Counted from the first letter of the stretch, positions 9,117 through 18,669 are shown. The stretch: 64,000 nucleotides of DNA from Oceanobacillus_B kapialis (GCF_042685265.1 NZ_JBHUMX010000036.1); one strand, 5' to 3'. The notes: generated by a model from the letters alone, not told the origin. Numbers and translations are program-made.

Positions 9117-9261
9117 GTGTAAATCCTCCTGTTAGTCATATGTAAAACCATTTCCCTTCTGTTTTTCCCCTAAACGCCTGAAAATATAAAAGAAACTTCA
9201 TATGGGTGTGGCTTCGTTTTAGTTATTGCAGGAGATATGGCTGAAGTTTGTGTGGTGTTGT

Positions 9262-10092
9262 GGTCGATTGGGTAGCTGCGTTGGTTGATTGGGGAGCTGC
9301 GTTGGTCGATGACAATGCTCCTTTGGTTGATTGACCAGCTGCTTTGGTTGATGAAACTGCTCCTTTGGTTGATTGACCAGCTGCTTTGGTTGATGACAAT
9401 GCTCCATTGGTTGATTGATCAGCTGCACTGGTTGATGACACTGTTCCCTTGGTCGATTGACCAGCTGCACTGGTTGATGACACCGCTCCTTTGGTCGATT
9501 GATCAGCTGCACTGGTTGATGACACCGCTCCTTTGGTCGATTGATCAGCTGCATTGGTTGATTGGTCTGCTCTTTTGGTCGATTGACCAGCTCCTTTGGT
9601 TGATGACAATGCTCCCTTGGTCGATTGATCAGCTGCACTGGTTGATGGCAATGCTCCTTTGGTCGATTGATCAGCTGCACTGGTTGATGGCAATGCTCCC
9701 TTGGTCGATTGATCAGCTGCACTGGTTGATGACAATGCTCCCTTGGTCGATTGATCAGCTGCTTTGGTTGATGAAACTGCTCCTTTGGTTGATTGACCAG
9801 CTGCTTTGGTTGATGACAATGCTCTTTTGGTTGATTGATCAGCTGCATTGGTTGATGACACCGCTCCATTGGTCGATTGATCAGCTGCACTGGTTGATGA
9901 CAATGCTCCTTTGGTCGATTGACCAGCTCCTTTGGTTGATGACAATGCTCCATTGGTCGATTGATCAGCTGCACTGGTTGATGACAATGCTCCCTTGGTC
10001 GATTAACCAGCTGCACTGGATGATGACCCTGCTCCCTTGGTTGATTGATCAGCTGCACTGGTTGATGACACTGCTCCCTTGGTTAATTAATC
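9262..10092 (+). repeat. 21-bp minisatellite array 1 (39 units plus one degenerate)
   Basis: Thirty-nine units of exactly 21 bp run from 9262 to 10080 with no insertion or deletion; a degenerate fortieth starts at 10081. Every unit starts GGTTGAT or GGTCGAT. Two unit types roughly alternate, for example GGTTGATTGATCAGCTGCAC and GGTTGATGACAATGCTCC, giving a 42-bp higher-order period. Five of the six frames are open only because the core contains no stop in them. No start in the array has an RBS. It lies between the glutaminase gene and the terminator of the CAP-domain gene. Confidence 0.95.
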
Positions 10093-10101
10093 TTTTCCAC
10101 A

Positions 10102-10134
10102 CAAAAAAAGAGGCTAACCTAAGTTAGCCTCCTC
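10102..10134 (-). terminator. Terminator of the CAP-domain gene
   Basis: The stem GAGGCTAAC / GTTAGCCTC with a 4-nt loop is followed on the minus strand by seven T residues. It separates the gene from array 1. Confidence 0.9.
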
Positions 10135-10143
10135 ACTAAAATA

Positions 10144-11088
10144 TTATTTTCCAATAAATTGTTGTGTCCAGTGATTTCCTTGTTCAACGTATCCTACACC
10201 GATGTGTGTAAAGTTACCATTCATGATGTTAGCACGGTGACCTTCACTGTTCATCCAAGCATTCACTACTTCTTCTGGTGTGCGTTGCCCTTTAGCAATG
10301 TTCTCCCCAGCAGTGCTGTAGCTAATGCCGAATTGCTTCATCATGTCAAATGGAGATCCGTAGTTCGGGCTGTTATGAGCGAAGTAACCACTTGATGCCA
10401 TATCACGAGACTTTTCACGTGCTACTTTGCTTAGCTCTGTATCAATCTTCAATGGTGCTAGCCCTTGTTTTGCTCTTTCTTGGTTTGTTAGTTCTACAAC
10501 TTCTTGTTCAAATTGGCTTAGTTCTGAAGTTTGACCTTGCTCATCAGCTTGTTTGTTTTCTTCAGCTACAGGCTGTTGTGGTGCTGGTGCTTCTGTTTGT
10601 TCTTCTTGAGCTGGTTGCTCTTGTTTTGGTTCTTCTTGTTTAGGTTTTTCTTGCTTTGGCTCTTCTTTTACTGGTGCCTCTTGTTTTGGCTCCTCTTTTT
10701 GAGCTTGTTCTTCTTTAGGTTGCTCTTGCTTTGGTTCTTCTTTTACTGGTGCTTCTTGTTTTGGCTGCTCAGCTTGTTCTTCTTTTGCTGGCTGCTCTTC
10801 TTTCTTTTCCGGTTGCTCTACATTATTTGTAGGGTTTTTCTTTTCAACTTGGATTTTATCCCAGTTAAAATCTTTCCAGTTTAGTTGGAACTTAGAAAGG
10901 TATTTATTTACAAGTTCATTGATGCTTTCACCAGAAACATTTCCCCAATTCCCATTAATAGAATAGTAGATTTTATATATATGATTCTGATTTACATCCT
11001 TGGCTTGTGCATCAACAGAATTTTGAAAAGCTCCTCCAAATAATAAAGCAGCTGATAGTGCTGTGACCATACTTACTTTCTTAAACAT
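10144..11088 (-). CDS. Secreted CAP/SCP-domain protein (YkwD-like)
   Basis: The 314-residue product has three parts: a signal peptide (KKVSMVTALSAALLFGGAF), a middle region of Glu/Lys/Pro/Gln-rich repeats built on EEPKQE and APVKEEPKQE at about residues 100-185, and a C-terminal CAP domain of about 120 residues. The CAP domain has TNQERAKQGLAPL, a His in YFAHNSP, GENIAKG and the second His in EGHRANIM. Bacillus YkwD-type proteins share this design; they are extracellular, and their biochemical role is unclear. The ATG at 11088 has an AAGGAG RBS and opens the signal peptide; an upstream in-frame start at 11181 would add 31 unlikely residues. The repeat linker probably crosses or binds the cell wall. 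Confidence 0.85.
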   Translation of the reverse strand: MFKKVSMVTALSAALLFGGAFQNSVDAQAKDVNQNHIYKIYYSINGNWGNVSGESINELVNKYLSKFQLNWKDFNWDKIQVEKKNPTNNVEQPEKKEEQPAKEEQAEQPKQEAPVKEEPKQEQPKEEQAQKEEPKQEAPVKEEPKQEKPKQEEPKQEQPAQEEQTEAPAPQQPVAEENKQADEQGQTSELSQFEQEVVELTNQERAKQGLAPLKIDTELSKVAREKSRDMASSGYFAHNSPNYGSPFDMMKQFGISYSTAGENIAKGQRTPEEVVNAWMNSEGHRANIMNGNFTHIGVGYVEQGNHWTQQFIGK

Positions 11089-11527
11089 CTTGCTACACTC
11101 TCCTTTTGTGTTTGTGTTGTTTTGTTTTGCAGAATCATCATAGCATGGATTTTCTGTAATATTAGTGGCAGTCTTTGCCAAACTAGATAAATAGACTTAC
11201 AAATTTTCGTATTCTCGTAAAAATCCTTGTAAATAAAAGAAGTGTAGTTTGACCTAAAAACGGGTAAATAGGAAAAAGTTCAGCGCAAAGGAAAATTTTA
11301 CAACAAAAGCACTATTGACACCCCTCGAAACGACGGTGTTTTATTACAATTACGGCCAACTTGTAACCAAAATGTTACTTGATTTTACCCGGAAAGATAG
11401 TTTATTTTTGTCACAATCCATATAGAATCTATTGCCAAAATATGTGCATTGTATAGGTACCCCCAAAAAGTATACTATTTAATAGAATGACTGTATGAGA
11501 AAATTGCCATCATTGGAGGATATTATT
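11089..11527. promoter_or_regulatory. mreBH: Divergent intergenic region with a SigI-like promoter candidate for mreBH
   Basis: This gap separates the divergent CAP-domain and mreBH genes. ACCCCC at 11459-11464 followed 19 bp later by AGAA (11484-11487) resembles the SigI pattern (ACCCCC ... CGAA) known to control mreBH and lytE in B. subtilis, about 45 bp before the start codon. The -10 part departs from consensus. No convincing SigA promoter was seen for mreBH. The match is an inference. Confidence 0.35.
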
Positions 11528-12535
11528 ATGTTATCTACTGCAGAAATCGGGATTGATCTAGGTACTGCAAATATACTTATATATTCAAAATCAAAAGGAA
11601 TCGTATTAAATGAACCATCTGTTGTTGCAATTGATGTAAATACGAAGCAGGTTGTCGCAGTTGGAGCGGAAGCAAAAGAAATGGTAGGGAAAACGCCACA
11701 AAACATTATCCCAATTCGTCCATTAAAAGATGGTGTGATTGCGGATTATGATGTAACGGCTCAAATGTTGAAGGAATTTTTGAAAAAGGTAAGCAAAAAA
11801 ATTGGCATGTCGATGAGAAAGCCAATTGTCGTTGTATGTACGCCGTCTGGAAGTACAACAGTAGAACGTCGAGCAATCCACAATGCTGTAACAAGCTATG
11901 GTGCGAAACAGGTGCATTTAATAGAAGAACCTGTGGCTGCAGCGATCGGCTCAGACCTTCCTGTTGATGAACCGGTGGCCAACGTTGTAGTGGATATCGG
12001 TGGAGGTACCTCAGAAGTAGGAATCATCTCATTCGGCGGAGTCGTATCCTGTAACTCTGTGCGCACTGGCGGAGATAAAATGGATGATGAAATTATTCAT
12101 CATATCCGCAAGCAATATAACATTCTAATCGGGGAGCGTACTGCGGAAAACGTTAAAATGGAAATTGGCTTCGCTCACCCGAATCACAAGGAAGAAACGA
12201 TGGAAATTCGCGGTCGTGACATGGTATCAGGCCTTCCAAAAACTGTTGTGATCACTTCTACTGAAATTCACTATGCTTTAAAAGAATCACTAGATTCCAT
12301 CTTAGAAACAATTCGAGCTACGCTTGAGAACTGTCCTCCGGAGTTAAGTGGGGATATCGTGGACAATGGGATAGTACTAACTGGTGGTGGTGCACTACTT
12401 AGAGGAATGCAGGAATGGTTATCCAATGAATTAATCGTTCCCGTCCATCTTGCGCCAAACCCGCTTGAGTCCGTTGCAATTGGAACAGGACGCGCTCTTA
12501 AAATGATTTCAAAACTGCAAAAAGCAACAAAATAA
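11528..12535 (+). CDS. mreBH: MreB-like actin homologue MreBH
   Basis: The 335-residue actin-fold ATPase polymerises under the membrane and guides cell-wall synthesis and hydrolase (LytE) placement in rod-shaped bacilli. It begins with STAEIGIDLGTANILIYSK and contains VVVDIGGGTSEVGIISFGG (phosphate 2 loop), LIGERTAENVKMEIG and TGGGALLRGM. Phrases such as KPIVVVCTPSGSTTVERRAI and EEPVAAAIGSDLPVDEPVANV match MreBH more closely than MreB or Mbl. The ATG at 11528 has GGAGGA eight bases upstream; an earlier in-frame start at 11495 lacks support. It is monocistronic and ends at a convergent terminator. Confidence 0.92.
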   Translation: MLSTAEIGIDLGTANILIYSKSKGIVLNEPSVVAIDVNTKQVVAVGAEAKEMVGKTPQNIIPIRPLKDGVIADYDVTAQMLKEFLKKVSKKIGMSMRKPIVVVCTPSGSTTVERRAIHNAVTSYGAKQVHLIEEPVAAAIGSDLPVDEPVANVVVDIGGGTSEVGIISFGGVVSCNSVRTGGDKMDDEIIHHIRKQYNILIGERTAENVKMEIGFAHPNHKEETMEIRGRDMVSGLPKTVVITSTEIHYALKESLDSILETIRATLENCPPELSGDIVDNGIVLTGGGALLRGMQEWLSNELIVPVHLAPNPLESVAIGTGRALKMISKLQKATK

Positions 12536-12539
12536 GAAC

Positions 12540-12612
12540 AAAAGGAAAGTACCCGTCTTTGGGGTATGTCGGCGTTGGCCGGCAAGTCCGCTTTAAGTCG
12601 ACCTTCCTTTAC
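12540..12612. repeat. Short GC-rich structured intergenic element
   Basis: Behind mreBH a 70-bp stretch that is clearly GC-richer than its surroundings holds a GGCGTTGGCCGGC palindromic core and the motifs CTTCCTT and CTAAGAAC. AAGGAAG and CTAAGAAC also occur close together in the larger GC-rich element at 36.5 kb. It may be a degenerate copy of the same repeat family. No gene is seen. Confidence 0.35.
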
Positions 12613-12618
12613 TAAGAA

Positions 12619-12676
12619 CAAAAGCCGGTGGCCTGTTCGAATTCATACAACAATTCGAACAGGCCACCGGCTTTTA
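12619..12676. terminator. Long bidirectional terminator between mreBH and lysDH
   Basis: A near-perfect 23- to 24-bp stem (AAAGCCGGTGGCCTG... / ...CAGGCCACCGGCTTT) with an 8-nt loop and T-rich flanks lies between two convergent genes. Confidence 0.93.
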
Positions 12677-12721
12677 CTATTTGGATTAAACGCTAAATAC
12701 CAATTATCACTATAAAAATCA

Positions 12722-13879
12722 CTAGATAACTTCCTCTTTAATAACCACACCACGTTTTTGCATTTCTTCAATATACGCTTCGCCTGGTACGATTTGTTCA
12801 GGAGGGTGGACGCCAGATTTGGTTATTGTCTTATCTCCAATCATTTGCGCTACAACAGAGATTGTGTTTGCAGTAGCTCTTGCCATCGCCGTAATGTTTT
12901 CTTTTTTATCTTTAAAGGTTGTCATTTCATATTGGTAAGTCGTCCTCTCCCCAGCTTTTTCACCTGTAACGAGTACCCTTAAAAGTACTACATCCTCCTT
13001 ATGGCCCAGTTGCACGATCGGTTCCAAAACTTTCAGCAAAACTTCTCTCGGGTTTACTACATTGCCTGCAATGTCCACGGTGTATTGCTTTTTAGTTAGA
13101 TTTAAGTCTACAAGCAGTTTAAATTTTTTCGCATGTCCTGGATAGCGGATGGTTTTGTATTCTAATGTGTTAAGGTGTGGATAGGATAGAGACAGGGTTG
13201 ATGTCCCTCCAGAGGTATGGAAAGCCTCCAATGGACCAAATTTATCGAAATAAATGTTTTCCACCTCCGACAAAGAGGCAACTTCCTGTTTTAATCCATT
13301 TCGGATGATCATGGCAGGGTCTGTATAGTGATCAAACACCCCTTCCATGGAGAAAACATGATTATACTCAAGTGGGGGATCTGGCTTAACTGGTATCCCT
13401 CCCACATATAGCTTCATTTCACTCAATTTATCTAGTTTACTAGCTCCATAGCCTGCTAGGATGTTTATCATCCCTGGTGCAACCCCAAGATCAGGAATAA
13501 TTGTTACCCCTGCCTCTGCTGCTTCCTTTTTCAAGGCTAAAACCGCATTTGTTATATTACCAATATGTCCACCTAAATCAACAGCACTTACACCAACCTG
13601 GATTGCTGTTTTCGCCACCTTCTCATTAAATGAGTAAAAAAGCGCATTAATAATCACATCAAATTGACGCATATATGCAGCAAGATCTGGTTCGTCTGCG
13701 GCATTGACTTTGAAGGGCTTTAGTTTAGGCGAATTTAACTGTTTACACGCCTTCTCAGCTAATGTGAAATTTATATCGGCTAGCCCCACAAAACTTACAC
13801 CATCACTAGCTACAAGATCACGAGCAGCTTCTTTCCCCATTAACCCTGCTCCAAGCACACCTATCTTCATGCCATCCAC
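12722..13879 (-). CDS. lysDH: L-lysine 6-dehydrogenase (saccharopine dehydrogenase-like fold)
   Basis: The 385-residue protein has an N-terminal Rossmann motif, KIGVLGAGLMGKEAARDL. It also carries YNHVFSMEGVFDHYTDPAMI and GPLEAFHTSGGTSTLS, segments I recognise from Geobacillus lysine 6-dehydrogenase. That enzyme oxidatively deaminates the epsilon-amino group of lysine with NAD+, giving delta-1-piperideine-6-carboxylate. General saccharopine dehydrogenases differ in the C-terminal half. The gene follows an aldehyde dehydrogenase gene by 35 bp, which fits the next oxidation to 2-aminoadipate. Two starts are possible, ATG 13879 or the ATG 9 bases inside it; the GGGAG motif lies 3 or 12 bases away. 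Confidence 0.78.
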   Translation of the reverse strand: MDGMKIGVLGAGLMGKEAARDLVASDGVSFVGLADINFTLAEKACKQLNSPKLKPFKVNAADEPDLAAYMRQFDVIINALFYSFNEKVAKTAIQVGVSAVDLGGHIGNITNAVLALKKEAAEAGVTIIPDLGVAPGMINILAGYGASKLDKLSEMKLYVGGIPVKPDPPLEYNHVFSMEGVFDHYTDPAMIIRNGLKQEVASLSEVENIYFDKFGPLEAFHTSGGTSTLSLSYPHLNTLEYKTIRYPGHAKKFKLLVDLNLTKKQYTVDIAGNVVNPREVLLKVLEPIVQLGHKEDVVLLRVLVTGEKAGERTTYQYEMTTFKDKKENITAMARATANTISVVAQMIGDKTITKSGVHPPEQIVPGEAYIEEMQKRGVVIKEEVI

Positions 13880-13914
13880 TCCCTCTTATAAAATTTCCTT
13901 CTTTGAAGAAGAGT

Positions 13915-15405
13915 TTATTCGACGTCAATCTGTGCTCGCTGGAGCTTTCCGCTGTAATCAACATAAATTGCCTTCCATTCTGTAAACACATCCAGTGCTT
14001 GAATGCCGGAATCACGGTGGCCATTGCCTGTTCCCTTTGTACCTCCAAAAGGCAAATGGATTTCCGCTCCAGTAGTACCAGCGTTAACATACACAATTCC
14101 TGTATCAAGATCCCTTTGTGCACGAAAGACTTGGTTAACATCGTTGGTGAATATTGAGCTTGATAAACCAAAGGTGACACTATTATTAACCTCAATGGCT
14201 TCCTCAAAGCTTTTTACAGGGATTAAGGAAACAACTGGCCCAAAGATCTCCTCCTGGGCAATTCGCATTGTTGACGAAACATCTGTAAACAGTGTAGGAG
14301 CAAAGTAGTTACCCATTTGTTGATCACCTTCTGTTAACACCGTTCCACCTGCCAGTAATCTAGCGCCCTCCGCTTTGCCAATTTCCACGTATTCTTTAAT
14401 TTTTTGTAGTCCCTCTTTATTAATGATCGGGCCAACCTTTATTGATTCATCTAATCCATTCCCGATAGTAAGCTGCTCCATTCTCGCTAATAAATGCGCT
14501 TCTAAAGTAGACTTAACAGCTTCATGCACAATAACTCTGCTACATGCCGTACATCGTTGCCCACTTGTTCCAAAGGCACTCCATAAAATTCCTTCGACTG
14601 CCAAGTCAATATCAGCGTCGTCCATAACAATCACAGCATTTTTCCCGCCCATTTCAAGGGATACCTTTTTAAGCTGTCTTCCACAAGCTGCTGCAATCCC
14701 TCTTCCTGTGTCATTGGACCCTGTAAACGAGATGACTTGCACGTTTTCATCATGTACCAAAGCATTTCCAACTTCATTTCCTGACCCAAAAACTACGTTC
14801 ACAACACCTTTTGGGAGACCTGCCTCTTCAAAAATTTTAGCAAGCTCAAAAGCCATAATAGGTGTTTCTGTTGCAGGCTTCCAAACGACGGCATTTCCTG
14901 CAATAATCGCCGGGAATGACTTCCATGTGGCAATAGCAATTGGGAAATTCCAAGGTGTAATTATCCCCACAACGCCGACGGGCACACGCTGGCTCATTGC
15001 AAATTTGTCCTTTAATTCTGCAGGTGTTGTTTGGCCGAACAACCTTCTTCCCTCACCTGCCATATAGTAGGCCATATCAATTCCTTCTTGTACTTCTCCT
15101 CGTGCTTCTTCAATCACTTTACCGTTCTCACTTGTCAGAAGTTGCGCTAAATATTCCTTCTTCTCCTTCATTAAGTACCCTACGCGATATAAAAACTCAG
15201 CACGCATAGGTGCAGGAACAAGGGCCCATTCCTTTTGTGCCTTCTTCGCAGCACTCACTGCTTCCTCCACATGCTCTTTCGAAGATAACGGCACTTGAAC
15301 AAGCTCTTCCCCTGTAGCAGGGTTGACCACAGCAGTTGTGCGAGCAACCTCCTTCCACTCCCCATTAATATAATTTCGTAGCTTTTCTATTTCTAGTTTC
15401 ACCAT
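13915..15405 (-). CDS. Aldehyde dehydrogenase, probably piperideine-6-carboxylate/aminoadipate semialdehyde dehydrogenase
   Basis: This is a standard 496-residue NAD(P)-dependent aldehyde dehydrogenase. It has the cofactor loop PWNFPIAIATWK, FTGSNDTGRGI, the general-base motif LEMGGKNAV, and the nucleophilic cysteine in GTSGQRCTACS at about residues 295-305. The FGTSGQRC form and the context, directly ahead of a lysine 6-dehydrogenase gene in one operon, point to oxidation of 2-aminoadipate-6-semialdehyde to 2-aminoadipate. Other semialdehydes (alpha-ketoglutaric, betaine) cannot be excluded. RBS GAGGGG precedes the ATG. Together the two genes would open a lysine degradation route. Confidence 0.8.
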   Translation of the reverse strand: MVKLEIEKLRNYINGEWKEVARTTAVVNPATGEELVQVPLSSKEHVEEAVSAAKKAQKEWALVPAPMRAEFLYRVGYLMKEKKEYLAQLLTSENGKVIEEARGEVQEGIDMAYYMAGEGRRLFGQTTPAELKDKFAMSQRVPVGVVGIITPWNFPIAIATWKSFPAIIAGNAVVWKPATETPIMAFELAKIFEEAGLPKGVVNVVFGSGNEVGNALVHDENVQVISFTGSNDTGRGIAAACGRQLKKVSLEMGGKNAVIVMDDADIDLAVEGILWSAFGTSGQRCTACSRVIVHEAVKSTLEAHLLARMEQLTIGNGLDESIKVGPIINKEGLQKIKEYVEIGKAEGARLLAGGTVLTEGDQQMGNYFAPTLFTDVSSTMRIAQEEIFGPVVSLIPVKSFEEAIEVNNSVTFGLSSSIFTNDVNQVFRAQRDLDTGIVYVNAGTTGAEIHLPFGGTKGTGNGHRDSGIQALDVFTEWKAIYVDYSGKLQRAQIDVE

Positions 15406-15778
15406 ATAACGAACCCCTCTCTATCAGCATGTATGTTTAGAAAGTGAATCTACCTGTAGGAACTTCCAAATTGCTTTATAGATCGTTATTGCCTCTTACT
15501 ATATAGTTTATTTCTAAAGCTATTTCATATGACCGCTTTCCCTTTATCAGTTCAATAACTGGTAATTTTTGATATCCTAAGTTTCTTATATAGCGCTCGA
15601 AACTCCGACAATGCAATAGCTAAAGGCTTCTCATTAATTTTCAAATTCATAATATATGAGGGTGATTGGATAAGCTGTTTCAACATTACAATCTAGAAGT
15701 TTGAAAAAACCATGAAATGTGGCATCCGCTTTTGTTAGAATAAAAGATACAATACTTTTACAGGAAGAGGCGGGGCGA
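15406..15778. other. Divergent intergenic region between lysine and tryptophan catabolic operons
   Basis: About 370 bp of AT-rich DNA separate the two divergent operons and must hold both promoters. I could not identify a strong SigA match or a clear operator on either strand. The kynU frame is open back to 15719, but that extension lacks an RBS. Confidence 0.4.
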
Positions 15779-17050
15779 TTGAACATAGAGAAATCATATG
15801 CTGAACGATTAGATAAAGAAGATGAATTAAAAACATTCCGTGAAGAGTTCTATCTAGGAAAGGATACTATCTATTTTGATGGAAACTCACTTGGCCTCCT
15901 TTCCAAACGGGCAGAGCAAAGTGTTAGCAAGCTTATGGCTTCTTGGAAAGAGTACGGGATAGACGGATGGACAGAAGGTGCTCATCCTTGGTACTACCTA
16001 TCTGAAGAATTGGGTAATCTTACTGCGCCTCTGATTGGAGCAGAAGCAGATGAAGTCATCGTGACAGGCTCTACGACAACGAACCTACATCAATTAGTCG
16101 CAACCTTCTTTCAACCAGAAGGCAAGCGCACAAAAATCCTGGCAGATGAATTAAATTTCCCTTCTGATATTTATGCATTAAAAAGTCAGCTTGCATTAAA
16201 AGGGTTAGACCCTGACAAACATCTGATCCAAGTTAAGAGTAATGATGGTAACACACTAGAAACAAATGATATTGTCCGAGCTATGACAGATGATGTTGCA
16301 ATCATCATCCTACCAAGCGTCCTTTACCGAAGTGGCCAGCTTCTAAATATTCGTACGTTAACAAAAGAAGCACACGCAAGAGGAATTTTAATTGGCTTTG
16401 ATCTCTGTCATTCTATTGGATCGATTCCCCATGAATTATCGGAGTGTGGTGTAGACTTTGCCTTCTGGTGTACATATAAGCATTTAAATGGTGGACCTGG
16501 AAGTGTAGGTGGTCTTTACATAAACAAAAGACATTTCGGCAAGCATCCAGGACTTGCTGGCTGGTTCAGCTCTGCAAAGGATAAACAATTTGATATGGAG
16601 CATACCCTGTTCCCAGCTTCTACAGCAGGTGCGTATCAAATTGGAACACCACATGTCTTAAGTATTGCTCCGTTAATTGGCTCCTTAGAAATGTTTGAGG
16701 AGGCTGGAATAGACAGAGTCAGAGAAAAATCCCTTCGCTTAACCGCATATTTAATGGAACTCATCAAAGCTGAGCTGTCGGACTATGGATTCGCCATTGC
16801 CAACCCTCAGGATGAGATTTCACGCGGTGGTCACGTGTTTCTACTTCACCCTGAAGCAGCACGTATTTGCAAGGCTCTAAAGGCCAACGGTGTGATACCG
16901 GATTTTCGTAATCCAAATGGCATTCGCCTTGCTCCTGTTGCACTTTATAATACTTTTACTGAAGTTTGGGAAATGGTGGCACGACTTAAAAAAATAATGG
17001 ACAAAAAAAGCTATAAAGAATATGAGAATAAACGAGGAGTGATCGCATAA
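15779..17050 (+). CDS. kynU: Kynureninase
   Basis: The 423-residue PLP enzyme cleaves L-kynurenine to anthranilate and alanine. Visible motifs are YFDGNSLGLLSKRA near the N-terminus, TGSTTTNLHQL, FDLCHSIGSIPHEL, and the PLP-lysine region FWCTYKHLNGGPGSVGGLY. I take the TTG at 15779: GGAAGAGG lies just upstream, and the following residues align with the start of Bacillus kynureninases. A GTG at 15719 would add 20 residues. It is the first gene of kynU-kynB-kynA; its stop overlaps the kynB start by one base, so translation is coupled. Confidence 0.93.
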   Translation: MNIEKSYAERLDKEDELKTFREEFYLGKDTIYFDGNSLGLLSKRAEQSVSKLMASWKEYGIDGWTEGAHPWYYLSEELGNLTAPLIGAEADEVIVTGSTTTNLHQLVATFFQPEGKRTKILADELNFPSDIYALKSQLALKGLDPDKHLIQVKSNDGNTLETNDIVRAMTDDVAIIILPSVLYRSGQLLNIRTLTKEAHARGILIGFDLCHSIGSIPHELSECGVDFAFWCTYKHLNGGPGSVGGLYINKRHFGKHPGLAGWFSSAKDKQFDMEHTLFPASTAGAYQIGTPHVLSIAPLIGSLEMFEEAGIDRVREKSLRLTAYLMELIKAELSDYGFAIANPQDEISRGGHVFLLHPEAARICKALKANGVIPDFRNPNGIRLAPVALYNTFTEVWEMVARLKKIMDKKSYKEYENKRGVIA

Positions 17051-17697
17051 TGGCAAACTGGATTGATATTTCACAGCCTCTTACAAATGATATGGCTCAC
17101 TGGCCTGGTGACACACCTTTTCGTTACAGCTTAACTTATTCAAAGGTAGAGACTGGCTCTGTCAACATTGGGCAAATGACCGCAAGCTTGCATACAGGGA
17201 CGCATGTAGATGCTCCATTCCACTATGATTCGAATGGAAAAACGATCGATCAGCTTAACCTTGATCGCTATATTGGGGAAGCCATTGTGGTCGATGTCAG
17301 CCAATCAAATGTTATAAACCTTGAAGTGCTAAAGCAGGCAGACCTGAGAGGATGCAAGCGTGTTTTATTAAAGACATCACTTACTAATGATCCAAAACGA
17401 TTTCCGGACACAATGCCTTCGATTGCACCAGAAATTGCAGCATACCTACAGGAGAAAGGCGTTACGCTTTTAGGAGTCGACATCCCTTCTGTGGATCAGG
17501 CTGATAGCAAGGATCTGGAAACGCATCATGCTTTATACAGGCATGGGATAAATATTTTAGAAAATATCATGCTAGACCATGTAAATCCCGGATTGTACGA
17601 GCTTATTGCACTACCACTTGCTATTCAAGGCGCTGATGGCAGCCCCGTACGTGCTGTCATTAAACCTTTATCTGAAAAGGAGCGAACCGACCGATGA
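17050..17697 (+). CDS. kynB: Kynurenine formamidase
   Basis: The 215-residue cyclase-family hydrolase converts N-formylkynurenine to kynurenine plus formate. The metal-binding signature HTGTHVDAPFHY lies at about residues 48-59, after the N-terminal WIDISQPLTNDM and WPGD segments. A second conserved stretch, LLGVDIPSVDQ followed by HH, is near residue 140. It sits in the middle of the tryptophan degradation operon, overlapping kynU by 1 bp and kynA by 4 bp (ATGA). RBS AGGAG lies inside the end of kynU. Length matches KynB (about 205-220). Confidence 0.93.
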   Translation: MANWIDISQPLTNDMAHWPGDTPFRYSLTYSKVETGSVNIGQMTASLHTGTHVDAPFHYDSNGKTIDQLNLDRYIGEAIVVDVSQSNVINLEVLKQADLRGCKRVLLKTSLTNDPKRFPDTMPSIAPEIAAYLQEKGVTLLGVDIPSVDQADSKDLETHHALYRHGINILENIMLDHVNPGLYELIALPLAIQGADGSPVRAVIKPLSEKERTDR

Positions 17698-18539
17698 AAG
17701 ATAATCAGAACGAAACCTTTAAATCAGAAAAGGGAATCCACACCGATTTCAAGGAAAAGATGACGTACGGGGACTATTTACAACTCGAGACTTTATTGGA
17801 AAGCCAGAAAAGGTTATCCAATCACCATGATGAAATGCTGTTTATAATCATTCATCAGGTTAGCGAGCTTTGGCTTAAATTAATCATTCATGAGATAAAA
17901 GCTGCTATTGCAGCAATTCAAAATGGCGAATTACAAGCATCATTTAAAATGTTGGCACGAGTTTCGAAAACACAAGCACAGATTATTCAAGCATGGGACG
18001 TCCTTTCTACCCTTACGCCAGCTGAGTATATGGAATTTCGTGATGATCTGGGCAACGCATCCGGCTTCCAATCGTATCAATATCGTCTTGTAGAATTCGT
18101 ACTTGGTTACAAGACCCCGTTTATTTTAAAGATCTATGAAAAAGATCCAAAGGTGCATACTATATTAAAAGATGCCTATCATGCTCCAGGGCTTTATGAT
18201 GTAGCAATTGAAGCACTGGCTCGTGCCGGTTTTGACATTAATCCAGAGATACTTAACAGGGATTTTTCAGAAACCTATGCAAAGGATGATACCGTGGAAG
18301 CTGCCTGGATGGCCGTTTATCAAGATGTAAATCGTTACTGGGAGCTTTATCAACTGGCAGAAAAGCTTGTAGACATTGAGGATTGGTTCCAACAGTGGCG
18401 ATTTAGGCATATGAAAACGGTGGAGCGGATTATTGGGCATAAGACAGGTACTGGTGGATCGTCAGGAGTTGGCTATTTAAAAAAAGTACTCGATCATTAT
18501 TTCTTCCCAGAACTCTGGGCAATACGTACAAAGCTTTAA
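17694..18539 (+). CDS. kynA: Tryptophan 2,3-dioxygenase
   Basis: The 281-residue heme dioxygenase opens the indole ring of tryptophan to give N-formylkynurenine. The family motifs are present: MTYGDYLQLETLLESQK, then HDEMLFIIIHQVSELW with the active-site His, LTPAEYMEFRDDLGNASGFQS for substrate binding, and near the C-terminus FRHMKTVERIIGHKTGTGGSSG with the heme-ligand His. It overlaps kynB by ATGA. With KynB and KynU the operon completes tryptophan to anthranilate plus alanine. Confidence 0.95.
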   Translation: MKDNQNETFKSEKGIHTDFKEKMTYGDYLQLETLLESQKRLSNHHDEMLFIIIHQVSELWLKLIIHEIKAAIAAIQNGELQASFKMLARVSKTQAQIIQAWDVLSTLTPAEYMEFRDDLGNASGFQSYQYRLVEFVLGYKTPFILKIYEKDPKVHTILKDAYHAPGLYDVAIEALARAGFDINPEILNRDFSETYAKDDTVEAAWMAVYQDVNRYWELYQLAEKLVDIEDWFQQWRFRHMKTVERIIGHKTGTGGSSGVGYLKKVLDHYFFPELWAIRTKL

Positions 18540-18669
18540 TTGGTGGATTATAACTTAATTAAGTGGGCCTCTCTATTTGGCTTTTCAAAACATTTAATAG
18601 AAAAACTACCTTGTAGCTGATATACTAAATAAAATTTTACAACTTAGACGTTTGAAAGAGAGGCATACT

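Noticed and set aside
9262..10080. CRISPR array
   Set aside because: Units are contiguous 21-bp repeats without unique spacers of 30 bp or more, and no cas genes are present.
9219..10127. Long open frames of 254-280 codons on both strands across array 1
   Set aside because: The 21-bp core has no stop in five of six frames, so openness is automatic. Starts lie inside repeats without an RBS, and the same effect appears in every array.
14375..15067. 230-codon plus-strand frame opposite the aldehyde dehydrogenase gene
   Set aside because: It is antisense to a clear enzyme gene with full motifs; composition is that of a shadow frame.
15719..15778. N-terminal extension of kynureninase from GTG 15719
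   Set aside because: No RBS; known Bacillus kynureninases begin near the TTG at 15779, which has GGAAGAGG upstream.
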